This document shows positions 25,141 through 33,544 of a stretch of 64,000 bases of DNA, piece by piece. The DNA comes from Thermococcus argininiproducens (GTDB taxonomy: Archaea > Methanobacteriota_B > Thermococci > Thermococcales > Thermococcaceae): positions 1,882,249-1,946,248 of the forward strand of contig NZ_CP080572.1 of NCBI RefSeq assembly GCF_023746595.1. The letters are read 5' to 3'. The translations under genes and the position numbers were made by a program. A model generated the notes under the pieces. That model ran no database searches and was not told the origin of the DNA. It saw only the letters and a program-made list of their open reading frames with translations. Position 1 is the first letter of the stretch; every line of letters starts with the position of its first letter.

Positions 25141-25980
25141 ATGAGGTGCTTAGTAATTGGACATATAACACACGACATAATAGTAAAAGGAAGCGAGAGA
25201 ATCGAGAGAGTTGGTGGTGGCGCTTATTACTCCTCTTTAGCACTCTCAAAGTTCTGTGAGGTAGTGGTTCTAACTAAAGTTGGGGAGAAATTTCCAATTT
25301 CATGGCTAAATGAACTTGAAGAGCATGGAATTTCTGTTATAATACTTCCCTCCAAAAACAGTACAACATATGAGCTAAAATATATCAATGAAAACAGAAG
25401 AACCCTTAGACTTCTATCAAAAGCAGAGCCCTTTTCTCCGGAAGAAATTCCAGAAGGGAAATTTGACATAATCTTACTGAATCCAGTGGCAAATGAAATT
25501 CCGCCTGAGATGGTGCACAACTTTGAAGAGGAGTGGTTGGCCGTCGATATCCAAGGGTTCATTAGAGAAGTAAAAAACGAGAGTATAAGATTGAAAGATA
25601 TTGATGGAAGCTTCCTAAGCAAAGTAAAGATCCTTCATGCAGATGTTAATGAATTCAAGCATTTAAATAATATAGATCCAAAAAAAGTGGATGTCCTGTT
25701 GATATCTAACGGCCCTGAAAGTGGGATTGTATATCACGAAGGACAAAAGTATCTCTATAAACCTATAAAAAAAGACGTTAAAGAATCTACTGGGGCGGGA
25801 GATGTATTTTTAGCGGCCTTCTCTTACTTTTACAAGACATTACCCTTTATCCCAGCCCTGAAGAGAGCCAACGCATTCACGGCAATGTTCTTAGAAAGAA
25901 GAAATTTTGATTTTCCACTTAATGAGGTCTTAGAAAATGCTAAATTTGTAGAAGTTGAAAAAGTAAATAACGAGAAATGA
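25141..25980 (+). CDS. PfkB-family kinase (similar to Thermococcus myo-inositol kinase)
   Basis: 279 residues. N-terminal CLVIGHITHDIIVKG, substrate-binding GGGAYYSSLALSK, and the C-terminal ATP/anion-hole motif STGAGDVFLAAF with the catalytic Asp. The N-terminal half recalls the PfkB kinase described in Thermococcus kodakarensis as a myo-inositol kinase. It phosphorylates a hydroxyl on a sugar, polyol or nucleoside. ATG 25141 follows GGGTGG; the TTG at 25126 is an unlikely start. It is divergent from the DapA-like gene. Confidence 0.82.
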   Translation: MRCLVIGHITHDIIVKGSERIERVGGGAYYSSLALSKFCEVVVLTKVGEKFPISWLNELEEHGISVIILPSKNSTTYELKYINENRRTLRLLSKAEPFSPEEIPEGKFDIILLNPVANEIPPEMVHNFEEEWLAVDIQGFIREVKNESIRLKDIDGSFLSKVKILHADVNEFKHLNNIDPKKVDVLLISNGPESGIVYHEGQKYLYKPIKKDVKESTGAGDVFLAAFSYFYKTLPFIPALKRANAFTAMFLERRNFDFPLNEVLENAKFVEVEKVNNEK

Positions 25981-26028
25981 ACAGCTGTTGAATCCCACAT
26001 GAGTTATTATTAAGCAAGGTGGCACAAT

Positions 26029-26553
26029 ATGGAAAGGTATATCCTGCTTATAAAAACTCCAAAAGGATATAATATCACATCCCTTCGAGAGGAGATAAAA
26101 AAACTCGTTGAGACTAAACATCCTCAGGTTAGAGTAGAGACATATCAGTGTATAGGTTTGACTGTAGACTTAGTAATCCTCTATAAAAATGGTATAGTTC
26201 TAATACAGCGCCGTAATGAGCCATACAAAGGCCACTGGGCCCTGCCAGGTGGATTTGTAGAGTATGGTGAAAAAGTGGAAGATGCAGCGATAAGAGAGGC
26301 AAAGGAAGAAACGGGCCTTGACGTAGAACTTATAAAGCTCATTGGAGTTTACAGTGACCCTAATAGAGATCCAAGGGGGCATACTGTCACAACAGCTTTT
26401 TTAGCCAAGGGGGAGGGAACATTAAAGGGCGGAGACGATGCTAAAGAGGCCAAAGTTTTTGGAATTAGTGAATTAAAAGGCCTTAAACTTGCTTTTGATC
26501 ATAGAGAAATCATAAACGATGCCTTAAAGTTATTAGGTGAGAAAAATGATTGA
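26029..26553 (+). CDS. Nudix hydrolase (ADP-ribose pyrophosphatase-like)
   Basis: 174 residues. The complete Nudix box GGFVEYGEKVEDAAIREAKEETGL begins near residue 75, with all catalytic glutamates. The preceding RRNEPYKGHWALPGG is typical of ADP-ribose/NADH-type pyrophosphatases. An N-terminal extension of about 45 residues (TSLREEIKKLVETKHPQVR) is additional to the core. GGTGG precedes the ATG. Its 3' end overlaps the Mth938-like gene by 8 bases. Confidence 0.92.
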   Translation: MERYILLIKTPKGYNITSLREEIKKLVETKHPQVRVETYQCIGLTVDLVILYKNGIVLIQRRNEPYKGHWALPGGFVEYGEKVEDAAIREAKEETGLDVELIKLIGVYSDPNRDPRGHTVTTAFLAKGEGTLKGGDDAKEAKVFGISELKGLKLAFDHREIINDALKLLGEKND

Positions 26554-26899
26554 GAGAGTGGAATTTGGGAGAATAACTGTGAATGGAGTAGACTATACTC
26601 ATGATATTGTCATTTACCCTTCCGGAAGGATTGAAAAGCGAAAGAAGTGGATATCCAAAAACAAACATGGTACAAGCCATAAGCTAGACCCTGACGAGTT
26701 AAAAGAGTATCTGAGAGAAGATTTTGATATACTTGTAGTTGGAACTGGAATTTACGGCATACTTTCTCTACTCCCAGAGAGCAGAGAACTTATGAAAGGA
26801 AAAAGAGTTATTGAGAGACCTACCAAGGAAGCAATAAAAATATTCAACGATCTCAAAAAAGAGGAGAGAGTTCTTGGGATATTCCATATTACCTGCTAG
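26546..26899 (+). CDS. Mth938 / DUF498 domain protein
   Basis: 117 residues. It shows the Mth938/NDUFAF3 fold signatures: GRITVNGVDYTHDIVIYPSGRIEKR, DILVVGTGIYGILSLLPESRE and PTKEAIKIFNDL. The ancient family is of unsettled function; the eukaryotic relative assists respiratory complex I assembly. ATG 26546 follows AGGTGAG and overlaps the Nudix gene. It ends 8 bases before a tnpB relic. Confidence 0.85.
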   Translation: MIERVEFGRITVNGVDYTHDIVIYPSGRIEKRKKWISKNKHGTSHKLDPDELKEYLREDFDILVVGTGIYGILSLLPESRELMKGKRVIERPTKEAIKIFNDLKKEERVLGIFHITC

Positions 26900-26906
26900 A
26901 GCTGCG

Positions 26907-27150
26907 TGTGAACTACCCCGCCTTAATGGACGGGGCTTCGTGAGAGTTCATTCGGCATCCCCCTTGCCGGTAGCCTCACTCTCACCGGCCGGTTCACACG
27001 GCCACTACCGACTATCGCCCTGACGAGCGAATCGCCGGCTACTTTTCAAATTGTCGAACTACTAATTACTATCAGCAAGAGTATTTAAATTTTTCGGTGC
27101 CTGCTTTTAGAGTGTTCGCATCCCCTCCCTCTCGGAAGGAGACCTCCCAA
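26907..27150 (-). pseudogene. Decayed 3' end of an IS200/IS605-type tnpB with intact right-end hairpins
   Basis: On the minus strand the DNA encodes pieces of a TnpB C-terminus: PSER, GDANTLKAGTEKFKYSC, stop, then KVAGDSLVRAIVGSGRV and NRPVRVRLPARG. RNA-level features are intact: GTGAGAGT (26978-26985) pairs with ACTCTCAC (26940-26947), an inner GGC/GCC hairpin, and the terminal hairpin GAAGCCCCGTCC-ATTAA-GGCGGGG followed by TTCAC (26909-26938). This terminal hairpin is the hallmark of IS605 right ends. The 5' part of tnpB is absent. The relic invades the 3' end of the ABC permease gene, whose last codons run through it. Confidence 0.7.
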
Positions 27151-28617
27151 AAAGATAAGAAATACCAAGATTAATAGAATTACAAAGCCTATAAACTGAC
27201 TTATAAAAATATTCTCCAGACTCAAGACAAGGGGAATAGCTATGATTGCGAAAATAGCCCCCACTAAGATAAACATGAAAATAACATGAATCCACTTGAG
27301 GTCTGGTATTCCAATCTCCTCTCCGGAATAATGGAAAAAGTACAACATGGTCGTAAAAGACGCTATCAATGGAAGCAAGATTGCATATGGGAATAAAACT
27401 ACTGCCTTGTAGTCATAATAACTTCCAAGACCTACAAGAGCTATCCCTAACAAAATTGGCACAATGGCCATAGATAAAACTTTTCCAACCACAAATTCTC
27501 TCTTTTTCAGGGGAAGTGTTCTTAAAAAGTCCAAGGCTTTCCCTTCAACTTTGAGAACTGCATCAGCGCCAGGAACAGAAAAGAGACCAATCATAAAGAG
27601 GAGAGGAAGAACTTCCACTAGACTAAGATGTCCCTCTCTGAAGGAAGAGATAAGCGTTGGGAAAATGATATAAATTGGAAACAAAAAGGCAACGAGCATT
27701 GCAGGCTTTCGTAAAAATATCTTAAAATCCTTGAAGGCTACGGCAAGGATTTTATTCCTGGTCTTTGCTTTAAATCTAGTCACGATCTGTTTTTCCGAAA
27801 CTACAGCAGGCTCTAGTATTTTACCCCATACACTTCTAAGAATCAGGTAATAGAGGAATCCAAATACACAAAAATATGTGCCAAGAAGAACAAGACTCCT
27901 TAATGGATCAAAAATAGAGGCTACTGAAAAAGGATATGCAATAAAATATTTCCCAACTATCCTCGCGACCTCTTCTGAATGATCCCGTATATAATACTGA
28001 AGGTAGTTCATCACCATGAACATGCCTATAAAGAGGAAGAAAAGCACAATCCTTGCAATGTTTCTAATGGACTGCCCCTTCCCGGCCCTATGCTGAATTT
28101 TAAGAGAGAAAAAGTTTACCGCAATGAGTCCTAATGTGTGACCTAAAAAGAGGCCCATAAATACCCAAAAGATCCCAAGTAATCCTGCGTATGGATACTT
28201 TGCCATTAAGACGAAGACGCTTGGAAGCACTGTGGCCAAAGCCGGGAAAATCTCAAGCAATAAAAGCCCACTAAGGTATTTCGATCCAAGTCTTACTGGA
28301 AGATACTTCAAAGGTTCAAAAATTCCAACTGAGAGAATATAAGAAGTTTGAATCGCAGTCACATACATAGCAAAAATAAAGGGAAGAAGGGATAGAGAGA
28401 CCATCAATGAAGCAAGAACTATCTTATCATTTGTGAAAATAAAAGTAGAAGCCATTATCAGTCCAAAAGGCAAAAAACCTAAAATTTGTATCCCGACGCC
28501 ACGCTTAATACTCATTGCATTTTTGATAGCCTTTTTAAACTGCTTTTCATCGTTTGCAATGAGAGGATTCCTTTTAGCTATTTGATAATGGAGTTCACGA
28601 TAAAGAGTGCCGATCAT
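27085..28617 (-). CDS. ABC-type exporter permease (large, about 12 segments)
   Basis: 510 residues, strongly hydrophobic. There is a short cytoplasmic N-terminal region, about six helices, a linker with VSEKQIVTRFKAKTRNKILAV, and a second set of helices. LKVEGKALDFLRTLPLKKREFVVGK is typical of ABC-2 type permeases. ATG 28617 follows AGGTGAT and overlaps the end region of its ATPase gene. The natural C-terminus seems lost: after IFLGGLLP the frame continues into a tnpB relic, giving RGRGCEHSKSRHRKI. The protein probably still works since all membrane segments are complete. Confidence 0.85.
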   Translation of the reverse strand: MIGTLYRELHYQIAKRNPLIANDEKQFKKAIKNAMSIKRGVGIQILGFLPFGLIMASTFIFTNDKIVLASLMVSLSLLPFIFAMYVTAIQTSYILSVGIFEPLKYLPVRLGSKYLSGLLLLEIFPALATVLPSVFVLMAKYPYAGLLGIFWVFMGLFLGHTLGLIAVNFFSLKIQHRAGKGQSIRNIARIVLFFLFIGMFMVMNYLQYYIRDHSEEVARIVGKYFIAYPFSVASIFDPLRSLVLLGTYFCVFGFLYYLILRSVWGKILEPAVVSEKQIVTRFKAKTRNKILAVAFKDFKIFLRKPAMLVAFLFPIYIIFPTLISSFREGHLSLVEVLPLLFMIGLFSVPGADAVLKVEGKALDFLRTLPLKKREFVVGKVLSMAIVPILLGIALVGLGSYYDYKAVVLFPYAILLPLIASFTTMLYFFHYSGEEIGIPDLKWIHVIFMFILVGAIFAIIAIPLVLSLENIFISQFIGFVILLILVFLIFLGGLLPRGRGCEHSKSRHRKI

Positions 28618-28626
28618 GAAAATCAC

Positions 28627-29388
28627 CTATAACGCTCCTTTTAAAGCCTGAACTATATTGTAAATCTCCTCCTTACTCTCCGTAAGCTTAAGGAATATGT
28701 CTTCAAGATTCTCCTCATGGGCCTTTTCCTTCAACTCCTCTATTGTCCCCTCTACAATAAGCCCTCCTCTATATATCAACCCGATTCTATCACATATCAT
28801 CTCCGCCAAAGGCAAAATATGAGTAGAAAAGATTATGCTTTTTCCCTCCCTTTTAAACTCAAGTAAGAGCTCTCTTAAGATCCTGGCACTCTTAGGGTCA
28901 AGACCATTCATAGCCTCATCAAGAATCAGCACCTGAGGATCATGAAGCAAAGCAGAGATTAATGAAATCTTCTGTTGGGTCCCAAAACTGAGAGTTCCAA
29001 TAAACTGGTCAAGGTATTCTTCAATTCCAAATGCCTCAACAAGATAGGTGACCCTTTCCTCCAAGACATTTTCAGGGATCCCTCTAATACTAGCAACGAA
29101 GTTGAAAAATTCTGCAGGGGTTAGGCTCTCATATAGAACAGGCGTTTCTGGAACATATCCTGAAACTTCTTTAACCTTTATTGGGTCCTTTGAGGGATCA
29201 ATTCCATTAATATCCACTTTTCCTGCAGTTGGCTTTAATATCCCAACAAGAATTTTCATTGTTGTGGACTTTCCACTTCCATTTGGGCCCAATAGCCCAT
29301 AAATCTCACCATCATTGACATTAAAACTGATTTTATTAAGTACAATCTTCTCCCCAAACTTTTTAGAGAGCCCCTCAACCCTAATCAT
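28627..29388 (-). CDS. ABC transporter ATP-binding protein
   Basis: 253 residues. Walker A GPNGSGKST, signature LSFGTQQK (a T in place of the usual second G), Walker B VLILDEAMNGLDP and the His switch STHILP. The C-terminal tail (NLEDIFLKLTESKEEI) is typical of exporter ATPases of the CcmA/NatA group. ATG 29388 (MIRVEGLSKKFG) was chosen over the longer frame at 29454. It forms an operon with the permease, 9 bases apart. Substrate unknown; drug, lipid or peptide export is usual. Confidence 0.92.
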   Translation of the reverse strand: MIRVEGLSKKFGEKIVLNKISFNVNDGEIYGLLGPNGSGKSTTMKILVGILKPTAGKVDINGIDPSKDPIKVKEVSGYVPETPVLYESLTPAEFFNFVASIRGIPENVLEERVTYLVEAFGIEEYLDQFIGTLSFGTQQKISLISALLHDPQVLILDEAMNGLDPKSARILRELLLEFKREGKSIIFSTHILPLAEMICDRIGLIYRGGLIVEGTIEELKEKAHEENLEDIFLKLTESKEEIYNIVQALKGAL

Positions 29389-29585
29389 GATGTTTACACC
29401 TAAATCCGAATAAGTCCACACCATATTTAATAGCTTTCCCTCAATGTTGAACATTTTTTCTATGATATTATCAAAAAGTAAATACTCTAAACATTTCCCT
29501 CCTTTCTGCTATGAAGGGCAAGGCTTTCACGTTGGAAGGATGTTTAAGCAAAATCTCTAAATATATTTATCTCCAATACCAAACC

Positions 29586-31100
29586 ATGAAAATTCTCTTA
29601 GTAACAGGGAAAATTGCAGAACCCCTAGTAAGACAATATGGAAAGGGATGTGATGTCTTTGTTTGTCCAGTTAGTGTTGCAGCTTTTTTGACTCCAAGAA
29701 TGATAGTCAATTATCTAAAACAAGCCAAAATAAAGAACTACGACCTAATTATGGTTCCAGGCTTAGTTAAAGGCTCTACTCAGGAGATCGAAGAGGCCTT
29801 AGGAATCCCAACTTTCAAAGGACCCAAATATGCATACGACATCCCTCAAACACTCAAGGCTCTTAAGAGTGGTTTCAAACTAAGCAAAGAGACCCCTGCC
29901 GATGAACTATTTCAAATTGATGCCCTAAAAAGAATAGATGATATAAAGAACAAGACAAAAAACAAGAATTACATCGAAAAAGCTCTCAAGAAGCCATACA
30001 ATTTTTTGGTGGGGAATTTGCCTGTTGGGTTGGACTTTCCCCAGAGGATTGTCGCAGAAATCGTAGATGCACCCAAACTTGATCTAAACAAAATCGTAGA
30101 AAAGGCTATATATTACCTAAAGAATGGTGCCGACATCATAGATGTGGGGATGATAAGCGGAGAAAAAAATCTTGAATTTATTGAAAACATCCCAGAAATC
30201 AGAGAAATGTTAAGAGGAAATGGTTTTGACCCCCCTATAAGTTTTGATTCCCTAAATGAACAAGAACTTGAGAACGCGTTGAACTATATGGATCTTCTTT
30301 TAAGTGTGGACGAAGGCAATGTTGACGCTCTTGTTACAAAAAAACCAGTTGTCTTAATCCCAACTAATCAGAAAAAAGGATATTTCCCAGAAAATCCAAA
30401 AGAAAGAGTTGAATTTTTAGAGAAACTCAAAGAAAAAGCAATTGATCTTGGTTATAAGAGAATTATCTTGGATCCAATTCTTGAACACATCCCTCATCTA
30501 ACACGGTCTTTAAGTGCTTTTCAATTCTATCGTGAGAGAAATCCAGAGGACGTTCTATTGGCTGGTGTTGGTAACGTCGTAGAAATGATTGATGCGGATA
30601 GTGTTGGCATAAACGCTATTTTGGCCGGAATTGCAAAAGAACTTAATATCTCTTTACTTTTAACCACCGAAGTTAGTCCAAAATGCAGGGGAACCGTTAA
30701 AGAACTCAAGAGAGCCCTAGATATGATGCTATTCAACATGCCCAAAGACCTAGGGTTTGATCTTCTCATCCTTAAAGAGAAGAGAAGTGAAAAAGTGGAG
30801 TATACCATAGACTCACCTGTTATAAAGGCTAGAGAGAGGGAGATTAAGTTAGAAGACATTTACTTTCGGATATTCCTCAAAGATGATAAAATCTGGGTCA
30901 TAGCCCATAAGGGCACTGATCAGGTTTTAACCGTTGTCGGGGACAAACCAAATGCAATAATCGACACAATCCTCGAAAACTTCAAAATCTCCCCAAGACA
31001 TGCCTTTTATTTAGGTAGAGAACTAGAAAAAGCAAAAACCGCCCTTAAGCTCAAACGAACCTATCTTCAAGAAGGTGAGCTATTCAAAGAGTTCTACTAG
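29586..31100 (+). CDS. Dihydropteroate-synthase-like protein
   Basis: 504 residues. The N-terminal ~120 residues (ILLVTGKIAEPLVRQYG, DVFVCPVSVAAFLTPR) are specific to the archaeal family; residues about 150-400 form a DHPS-like barrel (GADIIDVGMISG, ISFDSLNEQE, LDPILEH). It is the archaeal DHPS-related protein thought to act in tetrahydropterin cofactor synthesis. No ribosome binding site precedes ATG 29586; a TATA box (CTAAATATATTTATC, about 29552-29566) stands so close that the message is probably leaderless. The longer frame from 29511 is unlikely. Confidence 0.82.
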   Translation: MKILLVTGKIAEPLVRQYGKGCDVFVCPVSVAAFLTPRMIVNYLKQAKIKNYDLIMVPGLVKGSTQEIEEALGIPTFKGPKYAYDIPQTLKALKSGFKLSKETPADELFQIDALKRIDDIKNKTKNKNYIEKALKKPYNFLVGNLPVGLDFPQRIVAEIVDAPKLDLNKIVEKAIYYLKNGADIIDVGMISGEKNLEFIENIPEIREMLRGNGFDPPISFDSLNEQELENALNYMDLLLSVDEGNVDALVTKKPVVLIPTNQKKGYFPENPKERVEFLEKLKEKAIDLGYKRIILDPILEHIPHLTRSLSAFQFYRERNPEDVLLAGVGNVVEMIDADSVGINAILAGIAKELNISLLLTTEVSPKCRGTVKELKRALDMMLFNMPKDLGFDLLILKEKRSEKVEYTIDSPVIKAREREIKLEDIYFRIFLKDDKIWVIAHKGTDQVLTVVGDKPNAIIDTILENFKISPRHAFYLGRELEKAKTALKLKRTYLQEGELFKEFY

Positions 31101-31140
31101 CGAAAAAATTTAAAAGTAAACGGAGAAGTTATTTTGGCGG

Positions 31141-31206
31141 GCTTGTGATGAACTTTCCCTACGGCCCGAGCCCTTTGGCTATGATGAATACAGCCAGGGC
31201 TGATAG
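31141..31206 (+). ncRNA. Box C/D guide sRNA
   Basis: Box C GTGATGA (31145-31151), a guide region ending TTTCCCTACGGC, box D' CCGA (31166-31169), box C' ATGATGA (31181-31187), 12-nt guide ATACAGCCAGGG, box D CTGA (31200-31203). Box C, C' and D fit consensus perfectly. A strong promoter, CGAAAAAATTTAAAAG (31101-31116), lies about 25 bases upstream, between the DHPS-like stop and the RNA. The 3' end meets the stop of the convergent gene at 31207. Confidence 0.88.
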
Positions 31207-31506
31207 TTAAGTGCTATTATTTCCCTCAAAAAGTGGCACCTTTGCTCTTTTGAACTTCTCTTCAAGCCTTTCTCTCTTTGCCTTCACTTCTTCTAGAAGA
31301 GCTTGAACATCTTCGTTCTCTGGATATTTTCTTTGAAAACTTACCAACATTCCTTCAATAAAACCCAAAATCGATATATTTACAAAGTCCTCACCTTTCT
31401 TACTTGAAAGTTCTTTTTGAAGAGCTACAAATGAGTCTATCGCCCTTACCATATTCCCTTCTCCAAGCTTTTCACACAAGAGTTTAACCTTTTCAATCTC
31501 TTCCAT
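31207..31506 (-). CDS. Small helical protein, Thermococcales type (possibly DUF3216)
   Basis: 99 residues, all helical and charged: EKVKLLCEKLGEGNMVRAID, FVALQKELSS, ISILGFIEGMLVSFQRKYP, and a long helix LLEEVKAKRERLEEKFKRAK that may form a coiled coil. I recall a similar Thermococcales family (DUF3216) but am not certain. ATG 31506 follows GGGGTGAGG. It is coupled to the tatD-like gene, whose stop is 5 bases upstream. Function unknown. Confidence 0.7.
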   Translation of the reverse strand: MEEIEKVKLLCEKLGEGNMVRAIDSFVALQKELSSKKGEDFVNISILGFIEGMLVSFQRKYPENEDVQALLEEVKAKRERLEEKFKRAKVPLFEGNNST

Positions 31507-31511
31507 TTTCC

Positions 31512-32273
31512 TCACCCCAAATTTAGTCTAAAAAATCCTAACGTATTCCTTTCTGTTATCTGTTCAACCTCATCAAAGCTAATTTCCTTGATTTCAGATA
31601 TTCTTTCAATAGCAACTTTTATGTACTGAGGTTTGTTCTTTTCACCTTTAAACGGACTCATATATGGAGCATCAGTCTCAACAAGAATGCTCTCAATTTC
31701 AAGAGCCCTCGTGACATTCTCGATCTCTGGGATAAAAACTATACCTGTGTTTATGCCAATAAAATGGCCATTTTCAACAATTTCCTTAGCAACATCGATG
31801 TTTCCACTATATGAGTGGAAGTAAGCCTTTAACCCTCTTCTTTGAACCATTTCAAAAGCTATTCTTTCAGCATCTCTAGCATGTATGACTACAGGGAGCT
31901 TTAATTCCTCCGCAACACCAAGAAAATAGTCAAATATCGCTCTCTGGTTTTCTCTTTCTTTTTCCGTCTGGGCATAGTAGTAATCAAGACCTATTTCCCC
32001 AACCGCAACTATCTCATCCTTATGTTGCCAAATAAAATCCTCTACCTTTTTGACCTTCTCCCAGTTACCTCTTCGAGCTTCATTAGGTGCAAATCCTAAA
32101 GTGGGGAATATAAAGTCAAAGTAAGGTTTCAAAAGTTCCCAACTTTTCCACACATGAAACTTTCTGTACTCAGTTATAGAGTCCACTATAGCTTTTAATT
32201 CTTCTTTACTCTCCATTATAATGAGCGAAACGTCTCCCTTAAACATCTCCACGTGAGCATGAGCATCTATCAT
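31512..32273 (-). CDS. TatD-family metal-dependent hydrolase
   Basis: 253 residues, amidohydrolase-type TIM barrel. Metal ligands are visible in order: DAHAHVE, GEIGLDYYYAQTEKE, VIHARDAE, YFHSYSGN and ETDAPYMSPFKG. Members are 3'-5' DNA/RNA exonucleases or D-aminoacyl-tRNA-related deacylases. GGAGGGTAAAGG precedes the ATG. It heads a two-gene operon with the small helical protein. Confidence 0.92.
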   Translation of the reverse strand: MIDAHAHVEMFKGDVSLIIMESKEELKAIVDSITEYRKFHVWKSWELLKPYFDFIFPTLGFAPNEARRGNWEKVKKVEDFIWQHKDEIVAVGEIGLDYYYAQTEKERENQRAIFDYFLGVAEELKLPVVIHARDAERIAFEMVQRRGLKAYFHSYSGNIDVAKEIVENGHFIGINTGIVFIPEIENVTRALEIESILVETDAPYMSPFKGEKNKPQYIKVAIERISEIKEISFDEVEQITERNTLGFFRLNLG

Positions 32274-32353
32274 CCTTTACCCTCCTAACGCCATAGCCTA
32301 AATCATAGAAAAGCTTTTCTATTTGAACTGACTAAAAAGTAGAGGGGGATAGA

Positions 32354-33304
32354 ATGGAGATTTGGTCACATCTAATACAGAACGATCAAATCATTAAGTA
32401 TCTTAAAGATAAATCTCCAAAGGAAATTCTGAGTTATTTAATACCCAATAAAGAAAAAGAGAGCGAGTATTACAAAAAACTTGCTGAAAACTGCCAAATA
32501 GAGAGTGCAAAAGCCCTCTTTTCTATGCTTTCTGAAGAAAATCTCAAACATAGAGACGAACTTTATAACGAATTCAAACTTCTTTATCCAGAAGAAGAAC
32601 CAATAGAACTTGACTTACCGCTTCTTGAGATCAAACCTCCTCAAAAGACTTTGACTAGTGTTACTGAGTATTTAAAGGTTCTCCGTGTATGCATGAACAA
32701 TGAACTGCTAGAAAAAGAGATTTATGAAATTTTAGCAAGGGTTTCCATAGATGAAAAGTTGAAGTTAATTCTTTCCCAAATGTCAAGAAAAGCGCAACAA
32801 CATTATGAGGAATTAAAAGAACTCTATGACTTGCTCCTTGCACTATCTGAAGATGAAGTTAAGCTCAAGGAACCTTCGCCAAGAGGATACCTTTTCTCAA
32901 GCAAATTCAAATCCCGTTACTTCCTTATGAACATTTTAGACAACAGAAAAAGCATGGTCATAACACGAGATGACCCAGAAACTATTAAAGGGCTCTTTAA
33001 GAAGGAGATAGAGGTTTACTGGATAACAAACGTTCCTGTAATCGGTTCAATTTCACCAGAGCGCTTTGAAGACTCCAAGAAGTTCATGATAGACTTTTTG
33101 AAGCAAGGAAACACCATACTCGCGATAGAGGGAATTGAACACCTTAATGCCAAAATTGGGTTCAAGAAACTCTTTGAAATACTGACATACCTAAAAGACC
33201 ATGCAATTGTGAGTAAAAGCTTTTTGCTAATTTCTGGAGATTTGAACACATTTGAAGAAAAGAATAAGGGGCTTCTAATTTCAGAATTTGAATTTATCTC
33301 CTAA
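32354..33304 (+). CDS. Ferritin-like helical bundle fused to DUF835
   Basis: 316 residues. Residues about 10-165 form a rubrerythrin/ferritin-like four-helix bundle (ESEYYKKLAENC, SEENLKHRDELYNEF, NNELLEKEIYEILARVS, AQQHYEELKELYDLL). The two His-containing segments depart from the ExxH rule: one is ENLKH, the other AQQH with no Glu at the usual place, so a diiron site is doubtful. Residues about 180-316 are DUF835 (KSMVITRDDPETIKGLF, TILAIEGIEHLNAKIGFKKLFEIL). GAGGGGGAT precedes the ATG. The 3' end overlaps the convergent DUF504 gene by 24 bases. Confidence 0.8.
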   Translation: MEIWSHLIQNDQIIKYLKDKSPKEILSYLIPNKEKESEYYKKLAENCQIESAKALFSMLSEENLKHRDELYNEFKLLYPEEEPIELDLPLLEIKPPQKTLTSVTEYLKVLRVCMNNELLEKEIYEILARVSIDEKLKLILSQMSRKAQQHYEELKELYDLLLALSEDEVKLKEPSPRGYLFSSKFKSRYFLMNILDNRKSMVITRDDPETIKGLFKKEIEVYWITNVPVIGSISPERFEDSKKFMIDFLKQGNTILAIEGIEHLNAKIGFKKLFEILTYLKDHAIVSKSFLLISGDLNTFEEKNKGLLISEFEFIS

Positions 33305-33544
33305 TCCACGTTTTTTCCATATTATTTTCCCATCTTTTCTAACTACTGCAAGGATTCTATGGTAGGGAATTTGTGTATCTTCAATGAAAAAATACCCATG
33401 TCCAAGAGTTATCAGTTTGACAGGAATCTTTTTTATATCTCCATAAGCGCCCCTATGTTCTATGACGATATAGTAGTCCTCCTCATTTTCACGAGGATCA
33501 TATTTAAGCTTGGATAGCACTTCTTTAACAAAGCCCTTTCTCAC
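33281..33544 (-). CDS. DUF504 protein
   Basis: 87 residues matching the archaeal DUF504 pattern: YYIVIEHRGAYGDIKKIPV, GHGYFFIEDTQIPYHRIL and VVRKDGKIIWKKRG. The family is small, conserved and of unknown function; strongly basic strands could bind nucleic acid. The ATG overlaps the stop of the metallo-beta-lactamase gene by four bases, so the two are translated together. Confidence 0.85.
   Translation of the reverse strand: MRKGFVKEVLSKLKYDPRENEEDYYIVIEHRGAYGDIKKIPVKLITLGHGYFFIEDTQIPYHRILAVVRKDGKIIWKKRGLGDKFKF

Noticed and set aside
27093..27118. BRE/TATA-like CGAAAAATTTAAATA in the tnpB relic taken as a promoter of the omega-RNA-like tail
   Set aside because: The same bases encode the TnpB residues TEKFKY in related copies, so the promoter look may be a coincidence of coding sequence; it stays possible but unsupported.
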